A DNA stretch of 64,000 nt from Roseibium sediminis. GTDB taxonomy: Bacteria; Pseudomonadota; Alphaproteobacteria; Rhizobiales; Stappiaceae. The stretch's first letter is position 1. Every line of letters starts with the position of its first letter. Below are positions 44,626-53,616 of this stretch, one piece after another. A program made the position numbers and the translations under genes. A model generated the notes under the pieces. It was given only the letters and a program-made list of their open reading frames with translations, did no database searches and was not told the origin of the DNA. Location: positions 147,066 through 211,065 of the forward strand of contig NZ_VXDB01000009.1 in NCBI RefSeq assembly GCF_008711325.1, given 5' to 3'.

Positions 44626-45823
44626 GAAGATCGAGACATTCGTTGTCGCCAATCCACCGCCACGCCATGGTGGGCGATATTTCATCTTCGTGCGGTTGAC
44701 GACGGCCTGCGGGATCACGGGTGTCGGGGAAATCTATAACGCGACTTTTGGCCCGCAGTTATGCGCTGCCATGGCCGTGGATGTGTTTGAGCGTCATTTT
44801 GAAGGCAGCGATCCGCATCACATCGAGCGACTATGGCGGCGGACCTACAGTGCGGGTTTCACCCAGCGTCCCGATATAACGGTGATGGGTGTTCTCAGCG
44901 CTCTGGAGATGGCCTGCTGGGACATTATCGGCAAGGCGGCGGACAAGCCTGTCTACGAGCTGCTCGGTGGCAAGGTTCACGAGCGGCTTCGCAGCTACAC
45001 TTATCTTTATCCGCCGACCGGGGATGTCTATCCCGATCCTGCCAAGCCGAATGTCTATAACGATCCCGATCTCGCTGCAGAGGTGGCAGTGCGGATGGTC
45101 GATCTCGGCTTTACGGCGGTGAAGTTTGATCCCGCCGGGCCCTATTCAATCTATGACGGGCACCAGCCGCGCTTGGAGGATCTGGATCTGAGTGAAGGCT
45201 TCTGCCGGACGATCCGGGAGGCGGTCGGAACGCGGGCAGATATTCTGTTCGGCACCCACGGCCAGTTCACCGTGTCCGGCGCCAAGCGCATGGCACGGCG
45301 GCTGGAGCCTTATGATCCACTCTGGTTCGAGGAACCGACGACGCCGGAAAACCCTGCGGACATGGCCGAAATAGCCCGATATACCTGCATACCGATAGCG
45401 GCAGGCGAAAGGCTTTGCACCAAGCAGGAGTTTGCGCGGGTTCTGGAAGCTGGTGCGGCTTCCATTCTGCAAATGAATCTTGGGCGCGTCGGCGGCCTGC
45501 TGGAAGCAAAGAAGATTGCCGGCATGGCGGAAACCCGGCAGGCGCAGATCGCGCCGCATCTGTATTGCGGGCCGGTTGTGGCTGCAGCCAACATCCAGAT
45601 CGCAACCTGCAGCCCAAACTTCCTGATCCTAGAAAGCATCGGAACCTTTGAGGGGTCTTACATGTCCTGTGTCTCGTCCCGGATCGAGTGGCAGGAAGGC
45701 TATGTCATTCCACCAACCGAACCGGGGCTCGGGGTGGAGCTGAACGATGGTTTCATTGAAGCCAATCCATACACCGATGGGGCCTTGCATCTGGACATGG
45801 CGCATGATCCAGTCGTGCCCTGA
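44615..45823 (+). CDS. Enolase-superfamily (mandelate racemase/muconate lactonizing) dehydratase-like protein
   Basis: A 402-residue barrel protein with the MR/MLE N-terminal cap and TVMGVLSALEMACWDIIGKAADKPVYELLGG. The catalytic barrel shows GTHGQF at 213-218, LWFEEP with the E ligand near 240, AAGERLC with E265, and IAPHLYCG with H315. Where many relatives have a metal-binding aspartate on strand three, this protein has G213 followed by T and H215. The GTG start follows an ACGGGAGGA ribosome site and overlaps the GMC gene by 11 bases. It is probably an acid-sugar dehydratase. The substrate is unknown. Confidence 0.82.
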   Translation: MRLEKIETFVVANPPPRHGGRYFIFVRLTTACGITGVGEIYNATFGPQLCAAMAVDVFERHFEGSDPHHIERLWRRTYSAGFTQRPDITVMGVLSALEMACWDIIGKAADKPVYELLGGKVHERLRSYTYLYPPTGDVYPDPAKPNVYNDPDLAAEVAVRMVDLGFTAVKFDPAGPYSIYDGHQPRLEDLDLSEGFCRTIREAVGTRADILFGTHGQFTVSGAKRMARRLEPYDPLWFEEPTTPENPADMAEIARYTCIPIAAGERLCTKQEFARVLEAGAASILQMNLGRVGGLLEAKKIAGMAETRQAQIAPHLYCGPVVAAANIQIATCSPNFLILESIGTFEGSYMSCVSSRIEWQEGYVIPPTEPGLGVELNDGFIEANPYTDGALHLDMAHDPVVP

Positions 45824-45891
45824 CATCGACGGCACGTCATGCTGTCCGATCGCAATGAGCGTAAACGCCTGAAAACGGGAACAGATCTGAA

Positions 45892-47322
45892 ATGAAAATG
45901 CTCGACAAGTTCTATATCGACGGGTCCTGGGTGGAGCCGGTCTCCAAGGCTTCAATGCCCATCATGAACCCGGCGCTGAATGAGCAAATCGGCACAGTTT
46001 CGCTCGGCAACGAAGAAGACGTCAATCGGGCGGTTGCCGCTGCCAAGACGGCCTTCGAGAGCTATTCGCGCACAACAAAGGCTGATCGGCTTGAGGGCCT
46101 TAACCGGCTGCTGGATGAGACGAAGAAGCGGCTCGATGATCTCGCACACGCCATTTCCACCGAAATGGGTGCTCCGATCACCATGGCGCGCAATTCGCAG
46201 GCTCATTGCGGCATTGGGCATTTGAAGTGGTTCATCAAGGCGCTCGAATCCCAGGAGGAACGGGAAGTTCTTCCCAATGGCGATATCCTGACTCGCGAGC
46301 CGATTGGCGTTTGCGGGCTGATCACGCCGTGGAACTGGCCGATCAACCAGATCGCGTTGAAGGTGATACCGGCCCTGGCGACAGGGTCGACCTGTGTGCT
46401 GAAGCCGTCAGAACATACGCCGCTGTCGGCACAGATCTACGCCGAGATTGTCCATGAGGCGGGATATCCGGCGGGTGTCTTCAATCTTGTCTACGGGGAT
46501 GGCCCGACGGTCGGCTCTGCTTTGTCGCGCCACCCGGACATTGCCATGATGTCCTTCACCGGTTCGACCCGTGCTGGTGTTCAGGTGACAAAGGATTCTG
46601 CAGACACGGTGAAGCGCGTTACGCTGGAACTTGGCGGCAAGTCGCCAAACCTTGTCTTTGCCGATTGTGATCTGGAAACCCGCGTTGCCGAAAGTGTTGC
46701 GGGCTGCTTCTACAACACCGGCCAGTCCTGCAATGCGCCGACCCGAATGCTTGTCGAGCGCAGCTGCTATGACAAGGCGCTGGAGATTGCAGCCGCCGCA
46801 GGCGCTGCGCAACGTGTTGGCGACCCGAGCGAGGAAGGCGATCACATCGGTCCGCTGTTTGACCAGATCCAGTACGACCGCGTTCAGGCTCTGATTCAGG
46901 CCGGCATCGATGAGGGCGCGCGCGTTCTTGTTGGCGGTCTCGGCAAGCCCGAAGGACTGGAAAAGGGGTGGTTCGTCAAGCCGACCATTTTCGCCGACGT
47001 CTCTCCGGACATGCGTATTGCCCGTCAGGAGATCTTCGGCCCGGTTCTGGTGATGATGCCGTTCGACACGGAAGAAGAAGCCGTCCGCCTTGCCAACGAC
47101 ACCGAATATGGTCTTGCTGCCTATCTTCAGACGGGGGATGAAGCACGGGCCGAACGTGTTGTTCCGCAGCTTCGCGCTGGCGGCATACACATCAACGGCT
47201 GCGATTCCGGCTACGGCTCACCCTTTGGTGGCTACAAGCAATCCGGCAATGGCCGCGAAGGCGGCATTTTCGGACTGGAAGATTTTCAGGAACTGAAGGT
47301 TCGCCCGCCGTTCCGCGCGTGA
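45892..47322 (+). CDS. Aldehyde dehydrogenase (NAD(P)-dependent)
   Basis: A 476-residue aldehyde dehydrogenase superfamily enzyme. It has the cofactor-binding PWNWPINQIALKVIPALATGSTCVLKPSE, the general base in VTLELGGKSPNLVF, and the catalytic cysteine in NTGQSCNAPTRML. All are intact. It stands 68 bases after the dehydratase-like gene in the same direction and would convert the aldehyde produced by the GMC enzyme to an acid. The exact aldehyde is not determined. Confidence 0.92.
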   Translation: MKMLDKFYIDGSWVEPVSKASMPIMNPALNEQIGTVSLGNEEDVNRAVAAAKTAFESYSRTTKADRLEGLNRLLDETKKRLDDLAHAISTEMGAPITMARNSQAHCGIGHLKWFIKALESQEEREVLPNGDILTREPIGVCGLITPWNWPINQIALKVIPALATGSTCVLKPSEHTPLSAQIYAEIVHEAGYPAGVFNLVYGDGPTVGSALSRHPDIAMMSFTGSTRAGVQVTKDSADTVKRVTLELGGKSPNLVFADCDLETRVAESVAGCFYNTGQSCNAPTRMLVERSCYDKALEIAAAAGAAQRVGDPSEEGDHIGPLFDQIQYDRVQALIQAGIDEGARVLVGGLGKPEGLEKGWFVKPTIFADVSPDMRIARQEIFGPVLVMMPFDTEEEAVRLANDTEYGLAAYLQTGDEARAERVVPQLRAGGIHINGCDSGYGSPFGGYKQSGNGREGGIFGLEDFQELKVRPPFRA

Positions 47323-47344
47323 TCCAGGCCTTTAAGCAACAAGT

Positions 47345-47369
47345 AGGACGCGCCTGTCAGGCGCGTCCT
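47345..47369. terminator. Hairpin between the convergent aldehyde dehydrogenase and dehydrogenase C genes
   Basis: Eleven-base perfect arms (AGGACGCGCCT and complement) flank a GTC loop, and the stem overlaps the stop codon of the leftward gene. The convergent layout suggests a two-way stop. T-runs are lacking, so it is not a textbook intrinsic terminator. Confidence 0.5.
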
Positions 47370-48307
47370 TGCGGAACGACTTCATAGCCCGGTTCTTCAG
47401 GCTCGTCGTCTACCATTTCCGGCGGGAAACCGGGGGCTCTGATATCGAGACCGGTTGCTTCCTCAAGGCGCTTGATGATGTTGGGAGAGAGTTCGCGCTC
47501 GCCATAACGGGCAATGCCGTCGTCGAATATCTTGATCATCAAGGGGTTCATTTCCAGCGGTACACCGGCACGATCGGCAACAGCCTGAAACAGCCCGATA
47601 TCCTTTTTCACTAGATCCATCGTGAAGGAAATATCGCGTGAGCCGTTCAGGATCACCTGACTTTCCGTCTCATGGACAAAGCTGGTGCCTGAACTGATCT
47701 TGATCGCCTCATAGGCGGTGTTGAGGTCCATGCCTGCCGCCTTGGCAGTCACCAGCGCTTCCGTACAGGTGATGAGATTGGCGGTCGCCAGGAAGTTGGT
47801 GATGACTTTCAGCACGGATGCAGAACCGAGATCACCCGTGTGGAGAATGCGACGTCCCATAGTGGTCAGGAACGGCAGGATCCGTTCAAACGTTGCGCGG
47901 TCGCAGCCCGCGAAAATCGAGATGTTCCCGGTCGCTGCCCGATGGCACCCACCGGAAACCGGGCAGTCGACTGCCGCTCCACCGCGCTCGATAACCATGG
48001 CGCCAAGCCGTTTGACCTCGGCTTCATCGGTGGTCGACATCTCCATCCAGATCTTGCCCGGCTTCACCTCGGGCAGCATCTCCTGCATGACGGCATCAGA
48101 AGCCGAGGGCGAGGGGAGACACGTGATGACCGCATCGCATTCGCGCATCAATTGCGCCGGGCTCGTTGCCGCCTTTGCTCCTTGTGCGACAAAATCGCTG
48201 ACAAGTTTCTCGTTCAGATCGTGTACCGTAAGGTCAATGCCGTTTCGAAGCAGTGAGCCAGACAGTTTTCCTCCAACATTCCCCAGCCCGATAAAACCGA
48301 CTTTCAT
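47357..48307 (-). CDS. 3-Hydroxyisobutyrate-dehydrogenase-family oxidoreductase C
   Basis: A 316-residue beta-hydroxyacid dehydrogenase. It has GFIGLGNVGGKLSGSLL, the substrate region DCPVSGGCHRAATGNISIF, and the lysine position in GSASVLKVITNFLATANL. The start at MKVGFIGLG was chosen; earlier codons do not belong to the fold. A C-terminal tail of about 25 acidic and proline-rich residues follows the usual end. It converges on the aldehyde dehydrogenase gene, so it is not in that transcription unit, although both may serve one pathway. Confidence 0.82.
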   Translation of the reverse strand: MKVGFIGLGNVGGKLSGSLLRNGIDLTVHDLNEKLVSDFVAQGAKAATSPAQLMRECDAVITCLPSPSASDAVMQEMLPEVKPGKIWMEMSTTDEAEVKRLGAMVIERGGAAVDCPVSGGCHRAATGNISIFAGCDRATFERILPFLTTMGRRILHTGDLGSASVLKVITNFLATANLITCTEALVTAKAAGMDLNTAYEAIKISSGTSFVHETESQVILNGSRDISFTMDLVKKDIGLFQAVADRAGVPLEMNPLMIKIFDDGIARYGERELSPNIIKRLEEATGLDIRAPGFPPEMVDDEPEEPGYEVVPQGRA

Positions 48308-48493
48308 CAAGTTTCTCCCGTAGTCCCGGCAACCGCCGTAATGATGACCTGATGATTTCAGCAAATCGGAGCATAACGAAACAACGGATTTTTCGTCTGA
48401 GGCCTCACTGCCATTGAAACGCCGGAATAAAGACCAAATAGTTATTGCAAGTCGCCTCGTGGCGAGGCCAGAAACCGGATGGAACAGGTGATC

Positions 48494-49891
48494 ATGATCA
48501 ACAGACGCCAGATGCTTGCTTTGACTGGTGGCATAGCTGCCGTTGCTGCTGTAGCCCCTGCGTTCTCCTTTGCACGCGCTTCAGACGGGTTTTTCGAAAT
48601 CACGGCCGGACCGGCAAAGAAAAAGCTTTATACGGACGGCGATGTCGAGGCGGATCTGTGGGCTTACAATGCCAGCAATCCGGGACCGCAAATCCGTGTG
48701 AAAGCGGGTGAACGGGTCAAGGTTCGATTGATCAACAATCTGGAAGAACCCACCTCCATCCACTGGCACGGCATCCGAATTCAAAATGACATGGACGGCG
48801 TTGCCGGACTGACGCAAGACCCGGTTCCGCCAGGTGGAACGTTTGAATATGATTTTGTGGTGCCCGACGCCGGAACCTACTGGTATCACGCCCATAATCG
48901 CAGCTGGAACCAGGTCGCGCGCGGACTTTATGGCCCGCTAATCGTGGAGGAGGTCGAGCCGGCCTTTGACCGGGACCACGATATCACCGTTGTGATTGAT
49001 GACTGGCGCTTGCGTGACGATGGCAATCTCGATCTTGAAAGCCTTGGAAACCTTATGGACTGGAGCCACGCCGGTCGCCTCGGCAATTATCTGACCGTCA
49101 ACGGCGACAGCGCTCCCGTATTTCCGCTCAAGCGTGGAGAGGCTTACCGGGTCCGGCTTATCAATGTCGCCAATGCACGCGTGATGGAGATCGGCGCAGA
49201 CGGGGCGGAGGGATCAATTCTCGCCTATGACGGCCAGACCTTGCCCGAGCCGGAAACAATCCCGTCAGACCCCTTGCTGATCGGACCGGCCCAGCGCATG
49301 GACCTGCTGATCAGGGCAGACAAGGATTTCCCGCTTCAGCTTGTGACCCGCGGGGACAGGTTCTCCTTTGTCGAGTTTTCTGTGAAGGACAATGAAGGAG
49401 CTGCCGTTGCCGAGGTCAAATTGCCGACGGCTGGCACTTTGCCCGAGCCTGATCTTTCATCTGCATCTACCTACACGCTTGAAATGACAGGTGGTGCGAT
49501 GGGGCAATTTGTCGAAACGCGCTACAATGGCAAGGTTCTGGAAGGTGAGGATTTTCGCCGGACCGGTCAGGTCTGGGCCTTCAACGGCGTCGCCAATTTG
49601 TCCGACACACCGTTCTTTTCAGCAAAACAGGGTGAGACGATCGTTGTCGAGGTGCGGAATGAAACATCCTTCGTTCACGCCATGCACACTCACGGCCACC
49701 ATTTCCGTGTTGTTGAACGGGAAGGGTCGACAGTTGATGAAAGCGCACGCTGGCGCGACACGTTCCTGATCGGGCCGAGCCAGAAAGTCAGGATTGCCTT
49801 TGTCGCAGACAATCCCGGCAAGTGGCTGTTCCATTGCCACATGCTGGAACATGCTGCTGCCGGGATGAACACCTGGTTTGAGGTCGCCTGA
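48494..49891 (+). CDS. Secreted multicopper oxidase
   Basis: A 465-residue three-domain cupredoxin protein. The N-terminus NRRQMLALTGGIAAVAAVAP is a twin-arginine-like signal, expected for a folded copper protein. Copper ligands are in TSIHWHGIRIQ and WYHAHNRSW in domain 1, and HAMHTHGHHFRVVE and WLFHCHMLEHAAAGM in domain 3. The last carries the type 1 cysteine, two histidines and the axial methionine. Laccase-like or copper-tolerance roles are both open. A start 15 bases earlier is also possible. No other copper-handling gene is adjacent. Confidence 0.88.
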   Translation: MINRRQMLALTGGIAAVAAVAPAFSFARASDGFFEITAGPAKKKLYTDGDVEADLWAYNASNPGPQIRVKAGERVKVRLINNLEEPTSIHWHGIRIQNDMDGVAGLTQDPVPPGGTFEYDFVVPDAGTYWYHAHNRSWNQVARGLYGPLIVEEVEPAFDRDHDITVVIDDWRLRDDGNLDLESLGNLMDWSHAGRLGNYLTVNGDSAPVFPLKRGEAYRVRLINVANARVMEIGADGAEGSILAYDGQTLPEPETIPSDPLLIGPAQRMDLLIRADKDFPLQLVTRGDRFSFVEFSVKDNEGAAVAEVKLPTAGTLPEPDLSSASTYTLEMTGGAMGQFVETRYNGKVLEGEDFRRTGQVWAFNGVANLSDTPFFSAKQGETIVVEVRNETSFVHAMHTHGHHFRVVEREGSTVDESARWRDTFLIGPSQKVRIAFVADNPGKWLFHCHMLEHAAAGMNTWFEVA

Positions 49892-49899
49892 CGGGAAAT

Positions 49900-49927
49900 G
49901 CCTGTCAGGTTAGATGATCTGACAGGC
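49900..49927. terminator. Hairpin between the convergent oxidase and deacetylase genes
   Basis: Nine-base perfect arms GCCTGTCAG and CTGACAGGC with a ten-base loop overlap the stop codon of the leftward gene and start nine bases after the oxidase stop. It is a likely shared end point. There is no T-run. Confidence 0.5.
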
Positions 49928-51071
49928 GTTCCAGCATTTTCAGGCACTGGTCCATCTGGTCCAGACTGACGAACTCGTCCGGTTTATGGGCCTGAACGAT
50001 GGAGCCCGGACCGCAGACAACCACGGACATTCCGATTTCCTGAAAGAGACCGGCTTCTGTTCCAAAGGCCACAACGTCACACTGGTCATTGCCTGTCAGG
50101 GCGCAGACGATGTCCCGAGCCTCGTTTTCATCTGCGATCTGCAGTCCGGCAACTTCCCCGACAATTTCCATTCGGATATCGGCGTCGGGATAGACTTTCT
50201 GCATCTCCGGCAGGAGTGTATCGCTGCAATAATCGGACAATCCACGCTTGATGTCCTCGCTGTCCTGCGGATCCACCGGTCTGATTTCCCAGTCGATGGA
50301 GCAGTTCTTGGCGATGACGTTCCGCGCGGACCCGCCCTCTATCGTGCCGACCTGGACGGTGGTGTAGGGTGGGTCGAAACGATTGGCGGAAGGATGTCTG
50401 CGCGCGCGAACCTCCGCTCCAAGATCCAGCATCTTCGTAATGTAACGCGCGGCAAAATGGATCGCATTCACGCCCTTGTCCGGGTCCGATCCATGTCCGT
50501 CCGTGCCGCAGAAGTGGGTGGTGTATTCAAAGGACCCCTTGTGGCCCTCGATGACCCGCATTTCGGTCGGCTCGCCCACGATGGCGACCGAGGGGCGAAT
50601 GCCGAACATCTTCAATTCGCTGATGAGATGCTGGGCACCGAAGCAGCCGATTTCCTCGTCATAGGTGAGGGCGAAATGCAAGGGGCGTTTCAGGTCGAGG
50701 GATGCATAGTGCGGAGCCATGGCAAGGCACGCAGCAATGAAACCCTTCATGTCACAGGCGCCACGACCATAGAGAAGCCCGTCTGCTTCGCGCATCTTGA
50801 AAGGGTCCGAGGTCCAGTCATCGGCTTCCGCGGGAACAACGTCACTATGTCCGGACAGGACGATGCCACCGTCAATCTCCGGCCCGAGTGTGGCAAAGAG
50901 ATTGGCCCGAGTGCCATCCGGGGCAACGATGACACGGGTCGATGCTCCCAGTTCCTCCAGATACGAGCGGGCATATTCAATCAGATCCCTGTTGCTTCGA
51001 GAGGAAACGGACGGGAACGCAATAAGGTCGCCGAGGATGCGTTTTGCATCCTCAAGATAGGTGTCACTCAT
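49905..51071 (-). CDS. M20-family N-acyl-amino-acid deacetylase (ArgE/DapE-like)
   Basis: A 388-residue zinc peptidase-fold deacetylase. The metal and catalytic residues are visible in LSGHSDVVPAEADDW, GRGACDMKGF, TYDEEIGCFGAQ, VGEPTE, and a C-terminal histidine in GSIVQAHKPDEF. Sequence style is that of acetylornithine deacetylases. It follows the ectoine-hydrolase-like gene by seven bases, so N-acetyl-diaminobutyrate, the first product of ectoine opening, is an attractive substrate. The usual DoeB enzyme of ectoine breakdown is from another fold and is not seen here. Acetylornithine remains the default. Confidence 0.85.
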   Translation of the reverse strand: MSDTYLEDAKRILGDLIAFPSVSSRSNRDLIEYARSYLEELGASTRVIVAPDGTRANLFATLGPEIDGGIVLSGHSDVVPAEADDWTSDPFKMREADGLLYGRGACDMKGFIAACLAMAPHYASLDLKRPLHFALTYDEEIGCFGAQHLISELKMFGIRPSVAIVGEPTEMRVIEGHKGSFEYTTHFCGTDGHGSDPDKGVNAIHFAARYITKMLDLGAEVRARRHPSANRFDPPYTTVQVGTIEGGSARNVIAKNCSIDWEIRPVDPQDSEDIKRGLSDYCSDTLLPEMQKVYPDADIRMEIVGEVAGLQIADENEARDIVCALTGNDQCDVVAFGTEAGLFQEIGMSVVVCGPGSIVQAHKPDEFVSLDQMDQCLKMLERLSDHLT

Positions 51072-51078
51072 TCCGGGG

Positions 51079-52263
51079 CTAGTCTTTCACGTGGAGTTCG
51101 CGCGGTTTGCTGCAGAAGCATTCTGCAGGTCCTGTTTCAGTTATCAGAATGCTCTCGGTAATTTCCATTCCCCAATCGTCCATCCACAGGCCCGGCATGA
51201 AATGGAAGGTCATGCCGGGTTGCAGGACGGTTGTATCTTCATCGCGAATGGAGACTGTGCGCTCGCCCCAGTCGGGGGGATAGGAAATTCCGATCGGGTA
51301 TCCTGCTCGTGCCCCTCGCTCGATCCCAGCGCGCTCCAGCGGGGCGGCGAGGGCGCGGTAGATATCGCCAGCGGTGTTGCCTGCGCGCGCCTTGTCGAGA
51401 CCAGCTTCAAGCCCCTCGACAAGCGCCTTTTCAGCATCGCGCATAAATTGCGGTGGCTTGCCCAGAAAGACAGTCCGGCAAAGCGGAGCATGGTAGCGGC
51501 GGAAGCAGCCGGATATCTCGAAGAACGTTGCTTCGCCTTTCTGCAGTGCGCCGCCATCCCACGTCAGATGTGGGGCAGCTGCGGACGACCCGCTCGGCAA
51601 AAGGGGCACAATGGCCGGATAGTCGCCCCAGGCATCATCCAGACCACGAATGGCGTCAGCATAGATTTCCGCGACCAGATCTGCCTTGCGGGCGCCCGGT
51701 TCGGCCCGGGCATAAATCCCGTCGATGATCTTCTCGGATATCCGGGCGGCCTTGCGCATCAAGGTGATTTCTTCAGCAGATTTGATGCCGCGCTTCCAGT
51801 TCACCAGTGCAGTTGCATCGACAAAAGCCGCATTGGGCAATTCTGCCTGCAGGGTGAGGTAGGCCTTGGCCGAGAAATAGTAGTTTTCAAGCTCTACGCC
51901 GATCCGCTTGTTGGCATATCCCCGGTCTGCCAGAAGGGCTGCGAGGTCCTGCATGGGATGGCGAACCGTCGATTGAACAAAATGGTCAAGATAGAACCGG
52001 ACATGATCATCCGGCATCCAGACCGTCCGGCGCGCGCCGTTTGCGTCCTGGCGCCGTCCCCACCAGATCGGGTCAGAATCATGAAACACCACGACGCCCT
52101 GATGGACATAGAACGACCAACCGTCATAGCCGGTTATCCAGGCCATGTTTGAGGGGTCTTCGATGAAGAGGACATCCATGCCGCGCGCGGCCATTTCTTC
52201 GCGAACGAGTTTCAGGCGTCTTTCGTATTCGCCCTTCGAAAACGGTAGATTCTGACCAGGCAT
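51079..52263 (-). CDS. doeA: Ectoine hydrolase-like M24 (creatinase-fold) protein
   Basis: A 394-residue M24 protein with a creatinase N-terminal domain and a pita-bread catalytic domain. In the catalytic part, the two aspartate metal ligands of aminopeptidases are replaced: the region reads FFEISGCFRRYHAPLCRTVFLG. This is the metal-free, creatinase-like pattern typical of DoeA/EutD. DoeA opens the ectoine ring to N-acetyl-diaminobutyrate. The start at MPGQNLPFSKGEYERRL was preferred to an upstream one. Other Doe/Eut genes (transporter, DoeC/DoeD) are not in the window, so the ectoine role rests on family resemblance plus the adjacent deacetylase. Confidence 0.75.
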   Translation of the reverse strand: MPGQNLPFSKGEYERRLKLVREEMAARGMDVLFIEDPSNMAWITGYDGWSFYVHQGVVVFHDSDPIWWGRRQDANGARRTVWMPDDHVRFYLDHFVQSTVRHPMQDLAALLADRGYANKRIGVELENYYFSAKAYLTLQAELPNAAFVDATALVNWKRGIKSAEEITLMRKAARISEKIIDGIYARAEPGARKADLVAEIYADAIRGLDDAWGDYPAIVPLLPSGSSAAAPHLTWDGGALQKGEATFFEISGCFRRYHAPLCRTVFLGKPPQFMRDAEKALVEGLEAGLDKARAGNTAGDIYRALAAPLERAGIERGARAGYPIGISYPPDWGERTVSIRDEDTTVLQPGMTFHFMPGLWMDDWGMEITESILITETGPAECFCSKPRELHVKD

Positions 52264-52499
52264 TTTGGCGTCTATCCCCCCGGAAATTACCAAGACGCTC
52301 CCACCGTTCGCTGAATTTCAGTTTCCCGCAAGTCCAAAACGCAGCCATGATGGGAATTGTCGCAAATGGAGCGGGATAAGCGTTGGCGGTTTTTGCAACG
52401 TCAGGAAAGGCCAAGGATATCCTTGCAATTGCCTCGGTGGGACTTAACGTAGCGGTTCGTTTGTGTTCAGGGTTTTCTTGTGTTGTTGGAGCGTGAACT

Positions 52500-53462
52500 G
52501 TGACGCTTTTTGCCATTCGCTCGCAGGATTTAGACGTTAGCCGCCGGGTTGACGAATTTCGGGATGTCGTCGCGACAATCACGAAAGTGGACTTCATACC
52601 CGAGGATTTGCAGTCTTTTCGCTCCGAAACACGGATCGGGGTGCTGCATGAGCTGATTGTCGGACACGGGTCTCATTCGCCATCGACAGCGATCCGGACG
52701 AAGACGCATGCGCAAGAGTCCGGTGACAACGTCATGTTCCACATACCCTTGTCCGGTAGTTGCTCCATCCATCAAACGGGAGGGGAACAGGAGCACCTGA
52801 TGCCCGGCCTCGTTTATGCCGATCCGGGGGATGTGGCCGGGACGTTGAAGTTCAACGGGGAACCTACGGAGGGGTTCTATGTTTCCGTCCCGCGCGTGCA
52901 CCTTGCCTCAGCTACCGGTGGCCTCAACGATGTGCTTCGCAAGGCAACGTCATTGACGCCGCAATGGCGGCTATTTTTCACCTATGCCCGCAGTTTACAC
53001 GACGAGTTGGGGCAATTGGCTCCGGGGGAAACAGCGCAATGTGCAAGCCATGTTCAGGATCTCGCCCTGATGGCACTGGGGGCAACGCGGGATGCCGCGG
53101 AAATTGCCGCTGGCAGAGGGGTTCGGGCCGCGCGCCTGAAGGCTATCAAGGCGGACGTCGAGAGACATCTTACTTCGCCGGACTTGTCTGCCGACTGGAT
53201 GACCCGCCGACACGGCATCAGTCCGAGATATCTGCGGTCCTTGTTTGAAGGCGAGGGGATGTCCTTTGGAGACTTCGTCGCCAGCCGGAAATTGGCACTT
53301 GCCTATTGCATGTTATGCGACCCGGCGCATGCCGGTTCGGGGATCTCCCAAATTGCCATGGATGCCGGATTCGGCGATCTTTCCTGGTTCAACGCCCGGT
53401 TCCGCAGAACCTATGGAATGACACCAAGGGATGTTCGCGCCCAAGCTCTCGGGGCGCGATAG
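52500..53462 (+). CDS. AraC-family transcriptional regulator
   Basis: A 320-residue protein whose last 100 residues hold the two helix-turn-helices of AraC/XylS: WMTRRHGISPRYLRSLFEGEGMSFGDFVASRKLALA and ISQIAMDAGFGDLSWFNARFRRTYGMTPRDVRAQ. The N-terminal part resembles the AraC-binding-like domain of regulators sensing small organic molecules. It starts with GTG. It is divergent to the DoeA-like gene across a 236-base gap, so it may control the deacetylase pair. The gap itself shows no clear palindrome. Confidence 0.87.
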   Translation: MTLFAIRSQDLDVSRRVDEFRDVVATITKVDFIPEDLQSFRSETRIGVLHELIVGHGSHSPSTAIRTKTHAQESGDNVMFHIPLSGSCSIHQTGGEQEHLMPGLVYADPGDVAGTLKFNGEPTEGFYVSVPRVHLASATGGLNDVLRKATSLTPQWRLFFTYARSLHDELGQLAPGETAQCASHVQDLALMALGATRDAAEIAAGRGVRAARLKAIKADVERHLTSPDLSADWMTRRHGISPRYLRSLFEGEGMSFGDFVASRKLALAYCMLCDPAHAGSGISQIAMDAGFGDLSWFNARFRRTYGMTPRDVRAQALGAR

Positions 53463-53616
53463 GCGGCCAAACGGGCTGCTGTGCCATATTCCCCGAATTT
53501 GAGTGCCGCATCGCCCAAGACGCTGCGACACGGTGTTCCTATCCTCCATTTTGACAAGACCAACGCTTTATAACCCCAAAGTGCGTCTGGTCCCGGTTTG
53601 AAATGAGAGATCAGGA

